DNA of 64,000 nucleotides from Capnocytophaga periodontitidis. Its GTDB lineage: Bacteria > Bacteroidota > Bacteroidia > Flavobacteriales > Flavobacteriaceae. The DNA is taken from NCBI RefSeq assembly GCF_016126015.1, contig NZ_JAEFDB010000001.1, positions 372,001 through 436,000 of the forward strand, in the 5' to 3' direction. Shown piece after piece: positions 26,660 through 35,521 of this stretch; position 1 is the stretch's first letter; each line of letters begins with the position of its first letter. The position numbers and the translations under genes were made by a program. Under the pieces are notes generated by a model. That model ran no database searches. It was not told the DNA's origin and was given only the letters and a program-made list of their open reading frames with translations.

Positions 26660-27484
26660 TTATTTTAGTTGTAATTGTACCCATACAGGTAAGTGGTCAG
26701 AGGGATAGAGACTATCGATGCGGGTTTCTATAATTTTGTATTGTTTGATTTTAATAGATTTTTCTGTAAAAATGAAATCTATATGTCCTTTCAGTGGCTC
26801 ATCGGTTTTAAAGGCATTAAAAGTACCCATATTAGGTGTTTTGTTAGTGGGAGATAACTGAGTATCATACAGCTGTGTTGCTATCTTTTGTACAGCAGGA
26901 TGTTCAGTAGGGAGATTGAAGTCACCCATTAAAATAACTTTCCCATTTTTGGCAATTTCTTTGATTTTTCGTAAAACTAAGTCAGCACTTTGTATTTGAG
27001 CTACTTTACCTTCGTGGTCAAAATGAAGATTGAATACCCAAAAGGTCGTTTTTTTGTCTTTGAGTTTCACCCAAGAACAGATGCGATTACAGCAAGTAGC
27101 ATCCCAACCTAAGGAGGGAACATCAGGTGTTTGAGAGAGCCAAAAGTTACCTTTATCAAGTAAGACAAAACGATTTTTTTTGAAGAAGATAGCTGAGTGT
27201 TCACCAGCTTCTTTACCATCATCACGTCCCACACCTTCACGTTGATAGGTAGGAAAACGCTCTTCCAAGAATTTAAGCTGATGAGCTAAGGCTTCTTGTA
27301 CCCCAAAGATATCAGGATTTGCATCGTTGATAATGGTAAATACCTTTTCTTTTCTATTGCCTTCTGTCCAAGAGTTTATACCATCGTAGTTGTTGTCATA
27401 GCGAATATTGTAAGTCATTACGCTTAAATTTTGTGCTACAGTAAAAGCTGGTAAAATACATAAAATAAATAATAATTGTTTCAT
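26660..27484 (-). CDS. Secreted endonuclease/exonuclease/phosphatase family protein
   Basis: 274 residues from the ATG at 27484. A signal peptide (MKQLLFILCILPAFTVAQ) precedes the mature protein. The fold is of the DNase I-like superfamily: SVMTYNIRYDN (metal-site Asn), FGVQEALAHQ (metal Glu), GDFNLPTEHPA (catalytic Asp and Asn) and SDHLPVWVQL (terminal catalytic Asp-His). Secreted members in Bacteroidota act on nucleic acids, phospholipids or sugar phosphates; the substrate cannot be told. It lies 31 bases after a lipoprotein gene. Confidence 0.88.
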   Translation of the reverse strand: MKQLLFILCILPAFTVAQNLSVMTYNIRYDNNYDGINSWTEGNRKEKVFTIINDANPDIFGVQEALAHQLKFLEERFPTYQREGVGRDDGKEAGEHSAIFFKKNRFVLLDKGNFWLSQTPDVPSLGWDATCCNRICSWVKLKDKKTTFWVFNLHFDHEGKVAQIQSADLVLRKIKEIAKNGKVILMGDFNLPTEHPAVQKIATQLYDTQLSPTNKTPNMGTFNAFKTDEPLKGHIDFIFTEKSIKIKQYKIIETRIDSLYPSDHLPVWVQLQLK

Positions 27485-27515
27485 ATAAGTCAGATATTTT
27501 AAAGGTCGTATTTTA

Positions 27516-28298
27516 TTAATCTGGAGCATTAATTGTTAGAGTAACTCCTTTATTTCCTTCTTTATAAATCTTGTAATCAATACTTCCTGCTGATTCAATC
27601 CAGAGCATATTCACTGTTATACTATCTTTATACAATCGATATTTAATTTCTATAGATTTATTTTTAGTGAATAATGTATCTTTTTTTGGTAATTTCTTTA
27701 ATAAATTCTGATCTTTTTCAACTGCTCTAAGAGAATCATATAAGGCAGTAAAGTTTATAACCTTAGGGTATTCACATATAGTAGTAAAAGTGAAATTATG
27801 ATGGTTAGCTATATCTTTACAATTTTTGCGTTTTTCATTAACTTTCTCTTCTATTTGAGATGATACTCCACAAAATGTTTCAAAATCGTATTGGTCTAAC
27901 AAAGAAGTGTTAAACTTTAGCTCTTTAGGGTTATCGGGATCTGAAAAAATATCATAAAGTTTCTTCTCAGTAACATTCAATTGCAACCAACCTATAGGCA
28001 TTGTCTTGCTATCTCCATCAGTAGGAAGGTATACGCACATAGTAATGTTATCTAACTCTGCTTCATCTATATAGAGATAACAATCGGCAATAGATACTTC
28101 AGCTAAAGGAATAAAATTTGAAGAGCGCATCACTTTTGTAAGCCATTCTTCACAAGAAAGTTGTTCTTTTTGAGAAATGGTATCAGAAATAGAGGTAGAC
28201 AGTTCCTTTTCTGAGGTTTCTTCTTTAGATTTTTGTTTGCAAGAAGAAATCAGTAAGATACAACATAAGAAGATAAAATAATTAGTTATGTTCTTCAT
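27516..28298 (-). CDS. Putative lipoprotein, unknown function
   Basis: 260 residues from the ATG at 28298. The first 20 residues form a lipoprotein signal with lipobox ISSC (Cys20), followed by a Lys/Glu/Ser-rich linker typical of Bacteroidota lipoproteins. The mature protein has several Cys and no recognised domain. An upstream in-frame start would overlap the M14 peptidase gene by about 100 bases and is disfavoured. The true start lies 7 bases after the peptidase stop. Confidence 0.75.
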   Translation of the reverse strand: MKNITNYFIFLCCILLISSCKQKSKEETSEKELSTSISDTISQKEQLSCEEWLTKVMRSSNFIPLAEVSIADCYLYIDEAELDNITMCVYLPTDGDSKTMPIGWLQLNVTEKKLYDIFSDPDNPKELKFNTSLLDQYDFETFCGVSSQIEEKVNEKRKNCKDIANHHNFTFTTICEYPKVINFTALYDSLRAVEKDQNLLKKLPKKDTLFTKNKSIEIKYRLYKDSITVNMLWIESAGSIDYKIYKEGNKGVTLTINAPD

Positions 28299-28305
28299 AA
28301 TACTA

Positions 28306-29658
28306 TTACTCTTTTCGGTAAATTGGATAAATAATTTTATTTTCTTCTTGTACTCCTTCTCCAAAAATACTATCAAAAAAGTTCCAGTTGAAGAAAGAAT
28401 CAACAGCAGTAGGTTCCAAGGTTTCTAACAAATATCGTTTGGCAAACTGTGAAGTAGGTACCACATAATCACCTTTGTAAAGTTGCATTTTTTCTTTATG
28501 ATTACTTACTTGGGTGTCATAATGTAAATAATGCCCTTCAAATGGATGTGTTATAGTCTTAAAGTCTTCTATTTGATAATAATTTACATTCATCAAAGTA
28601 TCTTTTGTGAGCTCTTTCATTTCTATATTGTGAGCATTGAGTCGTGCAATTACTTGTTGCCACGCTTTAGGAATTATGTAGTATTCAGATGATACTTCTT
28701 TAGCATATGTCTGAGCTTGTTTTATTTTTAGTTGTTTAATATACTGATTATCAGCATCGGCAACTTCTATAATAGTTTTCATAGTTTCATAGTTAGCTTC
28801 TACCCGTTGTTTATACGATTGAAATATATGAGTATTTAAGCGAATACCTATACAATTCCAAAGTGAAGCATAGCCAATAGCATTGTTTGCTCTGCCGATA
28901 GTATCATCAACAATTAAACGTCGAAAAGGTTTGTGAAGTGTATCTTTTTTGAAAATATCACTTCTATTCAGGAGGGTATCAGCAAGGCGTGGTGTCAATA
29001 CATTTTCAATATACCCTCCTAAGAAAGCTCCTAACTTTTGTTTGTTAGAAAATGAGTAGCTAAGAGTGTATTGATACTCTTCTTTTCGGCTTACTTGGTT
29101 GTCTATAAAAATATCGGGTTGTATTTCTTGAAAGATTTTAGCGAAAGATAAAGTATTTTCTACATCAGCTTTTACAAAATCGTTGTCTAAATTATAGTGA
29201 GCAGCACTCTCTTTCCTGTTTTCTTGCATTCCTCCTATATTATAGACAGGAATGGTTACTACCATCACATTCCCAGAAAGTTTGATTTCATTTTGGGCTA
29301 AATTACGGAAAAGCAACATCGTAGCGTCCACTCCGTCAGGTTCATCGCCGTGAATTGCATTGTTGATGAAGATAATAGTTCGTTCTTTGCGGTATTTATT
29401 GAAGTTAAATTCAGCATCAGGGCTGTATATCACCAAATGCAAGGGTACACCATTATCAGTTTGTCCCATTGTTTTGAAAGATATAGAAGCAAAGTCTTGC
29501 GAAAGTTGTTTGTAATAATCAATCACTTCCTCATACGAAGAGCTTTTTAAACCATCTTTATTTTCAAAGGGAGTTTCATATTTCTCAGGAGACGAAAAAA
29601 AATGAGTTTCGCAACTTGCAAGGAGTAAGGCTGATAGTATGTAGGTGATATATTTCAT
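28306..29658 (-). CDS. M14 family zinc carboxypeptidase-like lipoprotein
   Basis: 450 residues from the ATG at 29658. Signal with lipobox LLASC (Cys16). The zinc-site motif of M14 peptidases is present as INNAIHGDEPDG (His and Glu of HxxE). The later motif region with NQVSRKEEYQYTLSYSF is less canonical, so exact ligands are not assured. Large M14 proteins with this layout in Bacteroidota are presumed periplasmic or surface peptidases. The gene is 17 bases after a small hypothetical gene. Confidence 0.8.
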   Translation of the reverse strand: MKYITYILSALLLASCETHFFSSPEKYETPFENKDGLKSSSYEEVIDYYKQLSQDFASISFKTMGQTDNGVPLHLVIYSPDAEFNFNKYRKERTIIFINNAIHGDEPDGVDATMLLFRNLAQNEIKLSGNVMVVTIPVYNIGGMQENRKESAAHYNLDNDFVKADVENTLSFAKIFQEIQPDIFIDNQVSRKEEYQYTLSYSFSNKQKLGAFLGGYIENVLTPRLADTLLNRSDIFKKDTLHKPFRRLIVDDTIGRANNAIGYASLWNCIGIRLNTHIFQSYKQRVEANYETMKTIIEVADADNQYIKQLKIKQAQTYAKEVSSEYYIIPKAWQQVIARLNAHNIEMKELTKDTLMNVNYYQIEDFKTITHPFEGHYLHYDTQVSNHKEKMQLYKGDYVVPTSQFAKRYLLETLEPTAVDSFFNWNFFDSIFGEGVQEENKIIYPIYRKE

Positions 29659-29675
29659 TTTATACAATTCATTTT

Positions 29676-30050
29676 TTACTTTTTAGTATCTGATACCCAA
29701 TAGTATTTCCCATATTTTTCATTAGGAAGTACTTTTATAAGCCATTTCGTATTGGTATATGTTCCTGTTTCATTCAAAACTACAATACCATCAGCTAATA
29801 GATTATCTGGATTATTATTTTCATCAGAGTCAAAATCAAAAACAGAAACTTGCATTCCTTCTTTCAAGCTTATTTCATTGCCATTAGAATCTGTTTTTAT
29901 ATCAGCTTGTGATAGGAAATATAAATCCTCCCAAGGGGTATTAAAGTCTATCCATATTCTTGGTTTATCCAGTAAAGAAGGATCACATTCAGCACCTTTT
30001 TGTACATATACAGTTGCACCTTCTCTCTGATATGAAATTATTTGAGCCAC
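29676..30050 (-). CDS. Hypothetical protein, 124 aa
   Basis: 124 residues, acidic, no signal peptide or membrane helix. It contains RIWIDFNTPWEDLYFLSQAD and VFDFDSDENNNPDNLLADG, an Asp/Asn-rich stretch that might bind a metal, and ends YYWVSDTKK. No known family recognised. The gene lies 3 bases after pncA and 17 before the M14 gene, so it is co-transcribed with both. Confidence 0.65.
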   Translation of the reverse strand: MAQIISYQREGATVYVQKGAECDPSLLDKPRIWIDFNTPWEDLYFLSQADIKTDSNGNEISLKEGMQVSVFDFDSDENNNPDNLLADGIVVLNETGTYTNTKWLIKVLPNEKYGKYYWVSDTKK

Positions 30051-30053
30051 TTC

Positions 30054-30590
30054 TTAATTAATAGATCTTATTCCTTTGTCAAACAAATTTACTTTGTAGC
30101 CCAAGGCTTTGGCATCATTGGCACTATAAGCTACACAAAAATCACCTGCTAAACCACAAAATACGAGTTCTGTAATACTTTTGTCCTGCAAAAAGCCGTG
30201 CAAGCCGGTATTATTAAGTTTGTTATTATCAAAAAAAGCACTGTAACTATCTATTTCGGGGTTCATTCCTTTTCTAAAAATGGCTGATATAGGTCTTATG
30301 TCGAGGTCTTTATGTAGTTGAGCACCAAAAGTCCCTTGCACACAGTGGTCTGGCCACAGTATTTGCTCTATACCATTTAACTGAACTACATCAAAAGGCT
30401 TTTTACCCTTATGCTGACTTGCAAAACTTTTATGGGTAGCAGGGTGCCAATCCTGAGTAGCAACTACAAGGTCATAACCTTTCTGCATTTCTGCATTGAT
30501 AAAAGGTATAATTTGATCTCCTTCTTTCACAGGTAAAGATCCTGTAGGCATAAAGTCATTTTGTACATCAATGATAACGAGTGCTTTCAT
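30054..30590 (-). CDS. pncA: Nicotinamidase (pyrazinamidase)
   Basis: 178 residues, an isochorismatase-fold hydrolase. It has IDVQNDFMPTGSLPV (catalytic Asp), TQDWHPATHKSF (metal His ligands), LWPDHCVQGTFGAQLH and VFCGLAGDFCVAYSANDA (catalytic Cys). The enzyme deamidates nicotinamide to nicotinate in NAD salvage. It is the first gene of a minus-strand run through to the aminotransferase and is divergent from the O-methyltransferase gene, with about 77 bases between them. A TAATTTTG -7-like box is present at 30610-30617 but no -33 is clear. Confidence 0.93.
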   Translation of the reverse strand: MKALVIIDVQNDFMPTGSLPVKEGDQIIPFINAEMQKGYDLVVATQDWHPATHKSFASQHKGKKPFDVVQLNGIEQILWPDHCVQGTFGAQLHKDLDIRPISAIFRKGMNPEIDSYSAFFDNNKLNNTGLHGFLQDKSITELVFCGLAGDFCVAYSANDAKALGYKVNLFDKGIRSIN

Positions 30591-30639
30591 ATAGTCGTGA
30601 ATTTGCGCCCAAAATTACAATATTTTCTAATATTATTAC

Positions 30640-30647
30640 TATCTTTG
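30640..30647 (+). promoter_or_regulatory. Candidate -7 box of the O-methyltransferase gene
   Basis: TATCTTTG lies 20 bases before the gene start at 30668. No -33 TTTG is seen at the normal distance. Confidence 0.4.
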
Positions 30648-30667
30648 CCCTAAAAAATATTTTGCTA

Positions 30668-31309
30668 ATGCACTTTTTATCAGAAGATTTAGAAAATTAT
30701 GCCAACGAACATACTGATAATGAGCCTCTTTTGTTGCAAGAGCTCAGTAAACGTACACACCTTAGTGTACTCCAACCACGAATGATTAGTGGGCATTTAC
30801 AAGGGCGTTTTCTCAGTTTATTATCTAAGTTAGTACAGCCTAAAGTTATTTTGGAAATAGGTACTTATACGGGCTATGCTACCCTTTGCTTGGCAGAAGG
30901 ATTATCAACGAATGGAGTACTACATACTATTGATATCAAAGAAGAACTCATCGACTTGCAACGTGATTTTTTTGACCGTAGTGGCTATGGAAGTCAAATA
31001 GTACAACATCTCGGTAAAGCTGCCGATATTATTCCTACTCTCAACACTACTTTTGATCTTGTTTTTATTGATGCTGATAAGCAAAACTACAGTCTTTATT
31101 TTGATTTGATTATCGAAAAAATGAACCGAGGAGGCATCATTCTTTCAGACAATGTGTTATGGAGTGGTAAGGTAGTAGAAGAAGTAAAACAGAACGATAA
31201 GCATACTCAAGCACTAATGATATATAATCAGAAGTTAAAAGATGATTCACGGGTGGAGACAGTGTTATTGCCTATTCGTGACGGCATTACGGTATCAAGA
31301 GTAAAATAA
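30668..31309 (+). CDS. SAM-dependent O-methyltransferase (catechol-type)
   Basis: 213 residues from the ATG at 30668. Class I fold of the methyltransf_3 (CCoAOMT-like) family: ILEIGTYTGYATLCLAEGL (SAM-binding motif I), VLHTIDIKEELI, FDLVFIDADKQNYSLYFDLI (metal and catalytic Asp) and GGIILSDNVLWSGKV (metal Asp-Asn). It methylates hydroxyl groups of small aromatic molecules; the substrate is unknown. The next gene has its own promoter. Confidence 0.9.
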   Translation: MHFLSEDLENYANEHTDNEPLLLQELSKRTHLSVLQPRMISGHLQGRFLSLLSKLVQPKVILEIGTYTGYATLCLAEGLSTNGVLHTIDIKEELIDLQRDFFDRSGYGSQIVQHLGKAADIIPTLNTTFDLVFIDADKQNYSLYFDLIIEKMNRGGIILSDNVLWSGKVVEEVKQNDKHTQALMIYNQKLKDDSRVETVLLPIRDGITVSRVK

Positions 31310-31315
31310 GGAAAA

Positions 31316-31347
31316 TTTGTATATTTCGATAAAAGTATGTATCTTTG
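31316..31347 (+). promoter_or_regulatory. Promoter of the HerA-like to recN operon
   Basis: TTTG at 31316-31319, a 20-base spacer and TATCTTTG at 31340-31347. It lies 31 bases upstream of the first gene. Confidence 0.65.
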
Positions 31348-31378
31348 TCGCTTGAAACACTTTAGATAATTAAATGAA

Positions 31379-32929
31379 ATGACTAATATAGAATCTTTCA
31401 GAGAAACTATTACCAACGGCTATACCTTTAAAGGTGATGCCATCATCTTAGGTGGTGCAGTATACGAAGGGCAACCTATTGAAAATGCTTTAGTAAAACT
31501 ACCTTTAAAAACTTTAAACCGCCACGGGCTTATTGCAGGAGCTACAGGTACAGGGAAAACTAAAACACTACAAGTAATTGCTGAAAACCTTTCTAAAAAA
31601 GGTGTTCCAGTACTTTTAATGGACTTGAAAGGTGACCTCAGTGGGATTGCAGTATCGGGTGAAGTAAAACCTTTTATTTTAGAACGATTGGGCAAAATAG
31701 GATTAGATTTTCAACCACAAGCTTTTCCTACCGAATTACTCACCATTTCAGCCCAGAAAGGAGTGCGTATGCGCGCTACTATTTCAGAATTTGGTGCTGT
31801 ATTGCTCTCACGTATCTTAGACCTAAGCGATATACAAGAGGGCGTTCTCGCAGTTGTATTCAAATACTGTGATGACCATGCATTACCTCTTTTAGACCTC
31901 AAAGATCTCAAAAAAATTCTTCAATATGCTACTGAAGAGGGCAAAACAAGTTTTGAAAAAGAATATGGTTCTATCTCTAAAACCTCTACCAGTGCAATCT
32001 TGCGTAAATTAGTAGAGTTAGAACATCAAGGTGCTGATCTTTTCTTTGGAGAGCGCAGTTTTGACCCTCAAGACTTATTGCGTACAAACAACCAAGGTGA
32101 AGGCTATGTGAATATCATTAGACTTACTGATATACAAGATCGTCCTAAGATGTTTTCTACCTTTATGTTGAGTCTGTTAGCCGAGATATACACTACTTTC
32201 CCAGAAGTAGGTGATATGGAGAAACCAAAATTGGTTATCTTTATAGATGAGGCACATCTTATTTTCAATGAAGCATCAAAAACCCTTCTCAACCAATTAG
32301 AAAATATTGTAAAACTCATACGTTCTAAGGGTGTAGGATTGATATTTTGTACTCAAAATCCAACAGATATACCTGATGCAGTGCTCTCACAGTTAGGTAT
32401 GAAAGTACAACACTCACTTCGTGCATTCACAGCTAAAGATCGTAAAGCTATTAAGCTAATCGCTGAAAATTATCCTTCATCAGAATTTTACGATACTACA
32501 GAAACTCTTACAACACTTGGTACGGGAGAGGCTTTAGTGACTGCATTAAACGAAAAAGGAATCCCTACACCTTTGGTAGCCACAATGATGCGTGCTCCTA
32601 TGAGTAGAATGGATATACTTACCGATACCGAAATAGAAAACCTTGTAAATAACTCTGAATTGGTACGCAAATACAACGAAGTTATCGATCGTGAAAGTGC
32701 TTATGAGTTACTCAATAAAAAAATTGAAGAAGTTCACGAGGAAGAACAAAAGCAAAAAGCAGCAAAAGAAGAAGCTGATAGAGCAGAGAAAGTAGAAAAA
32801 ACATCATCAAACAACAATTCTAAAGCTCCAGCAAAACGCTCAGGACAAAACCCATTAGTAAAAATGGTAACCAGTGCTACCTTTATACGAGGTGTATTAG
32901 GAATATTGAACAAAATTATCAAAAAATAA
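31379..32929 (+). CDS. HerA-like helicase/ATPase (DUF853 family)
   Basis: 516 residues. The Walker A is GATGTGKTKTLQVIAENL (about 54-71) and the Walker B LVIFIDEAHLIF (about 285-296), followed by FCTQNPTDIPDAVLSQLG, the typical sensor region. The N-terminal segment matches the DUF853/HerA-like P-loop family, often annotated as helicase HerA-like C-terminal protein; its cellular role is undefined. The C-terminal 60 residues are charged low-complexity (Glu/Lys, then Ser/Asn/Pro). The stop overlaps the next start (TAATG). Confidence 0.88.
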   Translation: MTNIESFRETITNGYTFKGDAIILGGAVYEGQPIENALVKLPLKTLNRHGLIAGATGTGKTKTLQVIAENLSKKGVPVLLMDLKGDLSGIAVSGEVKPFILERLGKIGLDFQPQAFPTELLTISAQKGVRMRATISEFGAVLLSRILDLSDIQEGVLAVVFKYCDDHALPLLDLKDLKKILQYATEEGKTSFEKEYGSISKTSTSAILRKLVELEHQGADLFFGERSFDPQDLLRTNNQGEGYVNIIRLTDIQDRPKMFSTFMLSLLAEIYTTFPEVGDMEKPKLVIFIDEAHLIFNEASKTLLNQLENIVKLIRSKGVGLIFCTQNPTDIPDAVLSQLGMKVQHSLRAFTAKDRKAIKLIAENYPSSEFYDTTETLTTLGTGEALVTALNEKGIPTPLVATMMRAPMSRMDILTDTEIENLVNNSELVRKYNEVIDRESAYELLNKKIEEVHEEEQKQKAAKEEADRAEKVEKTSSNNNSKAPAKRSGQNPLVKMVTSATFIRGVLGILNKIIKK

Positions 32930-33474
32930 TGAAAAAGCTTATCATCACCGCTATAGCCTTGATCGGGCTTACTGCTTGTAACAACAGCAAAAATAATTTT
33001 CTCATTACTAATAACAGTATAGGGGTACTTCAAAAAAATACACCTATACAAAAATTAGATTCTATTTTTGCTAAGGATTCAATTGTAAATTCTAATGTGG
33101 AAGGAGAGTTGCGTTATGCAAGTTCTGAGCGCATTACAATCCTTAGCAAGGATGGTAAAGAACTTCTTGAAATCACACCTACTACCAATGAAAAAGGCGT
33201 AGAAGTGATAGAGAGCGTACTAGTACTCTCTCCTTTGTACACTACTGAAAAAGGTATATCATTAGAGAGTACTTTCAAAGATGTGAAAGATAAATACCCT
33301 GATTTAGAAATACAACCCTCTATTAGTAGTGTGCTCGTTACTCCTAAAGGTCAAAATTTCTATTTTACATTCGATAAAACTGCAATCAAAACTGCTTTCG
33401 GTCTTGCTGATAATATCTCTAAGGGCGATATAGAAGAGAGCGCAAAAATCAAACATATCACTATCAACTTTTAA
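32929..33474 (+). CDS. Putative lipoprotein, unknown function
   Basis: 181 residues. Signal with lipobox GLTAC (Cys17), then an Asn/Ser-rich linker. The mature protein contains two similar-looking beta-type stretches around VLQKNTPIQKLDSIF and SLESTFKDVKDKYPDLEI. Its gene overlaps the preceding ATPase stop by one base, so translation is coupled. I do not recognise the family. Confidence 0.75.
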   Translation: MKKLIITAIALIGLTACNNSKNNFLITNNSIGVLQKNTPIQKLDSIFAKDSIVNSNVEGELRYASSERITILSKDGKELLEITPTTNEKGVEVIESVLVLSPLYTTEKGISLESTFKDVKDKYPDLEIQPSISSVLVTPKGQNFYFTFDKTAIKTAFGLADNISKGDIEESAKIKHITINF

Positions 33475-33499
33475 AGTTAAGTTATATATTATATAAAAA

Positions 33500-34624
33500 A
33501 TGAATAATTTTAAACTAAACAGCATAGAAGAAGCTGTAGAGGATATAAAAAAAGGAAAAGTAATCATTGTAGTAGATGATGAAAACCGTGAAAATGAAGG
33601 AGACTTCATAGCAGCAGCTGAGAAAGTAACTCCAGAAATGATTAACTTTATGATTACTCACGGTCGCGGATTAGTATGTGCGCCACTTACTGAAAAACGA
33701 TGTGCAGAGTTAGACCTACCAATGATGGTGCAGAACAATACCGTACTACACGAAACTCAATTCACTGTATCAGTGGATTTGAAAGGAAATGGTTGTACTA
33801 CAGGTATTTCAGCTTTCGATAGGGCTAAAACTATCCAAGCATTGGTAAATCCTGAAACTAAACCATTTGATTTAGGACGCCCAGGACATATATTTCCACT
33901 CCGTGCTAAACAAGGAGGTGTGTTACGCCGTTCAGGACATACTGAAGCTGCTATAGACCTCACACGTATAGCAGGACTTTATCCTGCAGGTATCTTAGTA
34001 GAAATACTCAATGAAGATGGTACGATGGCTCGCTTACCTCAATTGGTGGAAGTAGCTAAAAAGTTTGATCTTAAAATCATATCTATAGAAGACCTCATTG
34101 CCTATCGTATGCGCAAAGATACTTTAGTGGTAAAAAAAGAAGACTTTTTGTTGCAAACTCCTTATGGAGAATTTCGCTTGCGTGCTTATGAGCAAACTAC
34201 TAACAAACAAATCCATTTGGCTTTTACAAAAGGCACTTGGAAAAATGATGAAGCTGTTCTCACTCGTGTACATGCTTCGTTTATTAGTAATGACATTTTA
34301 GAAGTCTTAGCAGGTGATAAAGATAATCCATTAGAACGCATCTTTAAGAAAATAAACGAGGAAGGCAAAGGTGCTGTAATTGTAATCAATAAAGAAAGGT
34401 ATTCTCAGAACCTATTACAACATATTACTCAAATGAAGGAAAACCAAAAAGGAAATCCTCTACCTCAAATAGATAAAGACACTAAAGATATAGGTATGGG
34501 AGCTCAAATACTCAATGATTTAGGTATTCGTAAATTGCGATTGCTTAGCAATTCTAAAAATGCGTCAAATTATGTGGGTATGTCAGGCTACGGACTTGAA
34601 ATCACAGAAGAAATTCCTTATTAA
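33500..34624 (+). CDS. ribB: DHBP synthase RibB with degenerate RibA-like C-terminal domain
   Basis: 374 residues. Residues 1-205 are an intact 3,4-dihydroxy-2-butanone 4-phosphate synthase: DDENRENEGDFIAAAE (metal/substrate acidic cluster), TGISAFDRAKTI, RPGHIFPLRAKQGGVLRR and GHTEAAIDL. Residues about 208-374 have the GTP cyclohydrolase II fold (TPYGEFRLRAYEQ, IGMGAQILNDLGIRKLRLLSN), but the zinc Cys cluster (family ECLTGDVFGSLRCDCG) is replaced by a sequence without Cys, and the RQEGRGIG motif reads KERYSQNLLQ. So it probably makes only the DHBP for riboflavin; the RibA half looks catalytically dead. Such RibBX-type proteins are known in some bacteria. Confidence 0.9.
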   Translation: MNNFKLNSIEEAVEDIKKGKVIIVVDDENRENEGDFIAAAEKVTPEMINFMITHGRGLVCAPLTEKRCAELDLPMMVQNNTVLHETQFTVSVDLKGNGCTTGISAFDRAKTIQALVNPETKPFDLGRPGHIFPLRAKQGGVLRRSGHTEAAIDLTRIAGLYPAGILVEILNEDGTMARLPQLVEVAKKFDLKIISIEDLIAYRMRKDTLVVKKEDFLLQTPYGEFRLRAYEQTTNKQIHLAFTKGTWKNDEAVLTRVHASFISNDILEVLAGDKDNPLERIFKKINEEGKGAVIVINKERYSQNLLQHITQMKENQKGNPLPQIDKDTKDIGMGAQILNDLGIRKLRLLSNSKNASNYVGMSGYGLEITEEIPY

Positions 34625-34634
34625 AAACAATTTG

Positions 34635-35516
34635 ATGAAAAAAATACTATTCTTTTTTGTATTATTCAGTTGTGTTTTTACTCATTCACAAGAGCTCAAT
34701 GCTATAGTAACAGTAAATACACAGCAAGTGAATTTGAGCAATCGTTCAGTATTCAAAACTTTAGAAAAGTCATTGCAAGAGTTTATCAATCAAACGCGAT
34801 GGACAGATATAAAGGTGCGTGAAAACGAGCGATTGCGTTGTAGTTTTACATTGGTGATTACTAAGTTTGAAAATACACGTTATGAGGCTACTCTTTTGGT
34901 ACAATCGTCGCGACCTGTGTATAATAGTGCTTATCAATCACCTATTTTTAACTTGCAAGATAAAGAAGTATCTTTTGAATATCAAGAATTTGCACCACTT
35001 TCATTTAATGAAAGTACTTTTGAGTCTAATCTTACTTCAGTAGTTGCTTACTATGCTTATTTGTTATTAGGCTTTGATGCTGATACTTTTTCAGAAAAAG
35101 GAGGGTATCCTTATTTTATCAAAGCCAAACAGATTGCTAATTTAGGACAAAATAGTGGCTATGAAGGATGGACAGATAATGGCAGAAATAATCGGTTTTC
35201 ACTTATAAATGAACTTATTTCTGAGAATTATGACGATTACCACAAAACTCTATACCAATACCACCGTTTAGGCTTAGACCAAATGAATTCTAATGAAAAA
35301 CAAGCTAAAGAAACAATTCAAACTGCTATTTTATTATTAGATAAAATACCAAGTCTTCGCCTTAATTCCTATGCAATGACACTCTTTTTTAATGCAAAAA
35401 CTGACGAAATTGCAGCTATTTTTGCGGGTGGAGTAATGGTAGATACTAAAATACTAAAAGAAACCTTACAAAAATTAGCCCCTACCCAAGGTGCCAAATG
35501 GGGAGAAATTAAATAA
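34635..35516 (+). CDS. porD: PorD/DUF4835 type IX secretion-associated protein
   Basis: 293 residues from the ATG at 34635. A signal peptide (MKKILFFFVLFSCVFTHSQ) is followed by ELNAIVTVNTQQVNLSNRSV and FINQTRWTDIKVRENERLRC, the conserved start of DUF4835. PorD-type members are associated with the type IX secretion system in Bacteroidota. It is 10 bases after ribB and 5 before recN, a synteny common in Flavobacteria. No membrane helix follows, so it is periplasmic. Confidence 0.87.
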   Translation: MKKILFFFVLFSCVFTHSQELNAIVTVNTQQVNLSNRSVFKTLEKSLQEFINQTRWTDIKVRENERLRCSFTLVITKFENTRYEATLLVQSSRPVYNSAYQSPIFNLQDKEVSFEYQEFAPLSFNESTFESNLTSVVAYYAYLLLGFDADTFSEKGGYPYFIKAKQIANLGQNSGYEGWTDNGRNNRFSLINELISENYDDYHKTLYQYHRLGLDQMNSNEKQAKETIQTAILLLDKIPSLRLNSYAMTLFFNAKTDEIAAIFAGGVMVDTKILKETLQKLAPTQGAKWGEIK

Positions 35517-35521
35517 CGACT

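Noticed and set aside
33475-33499. FMN riboswitch before ribB
   Set aside because: Only 25 bases separate the genes, too short for the aptamer, and the gene lies inside an operon.
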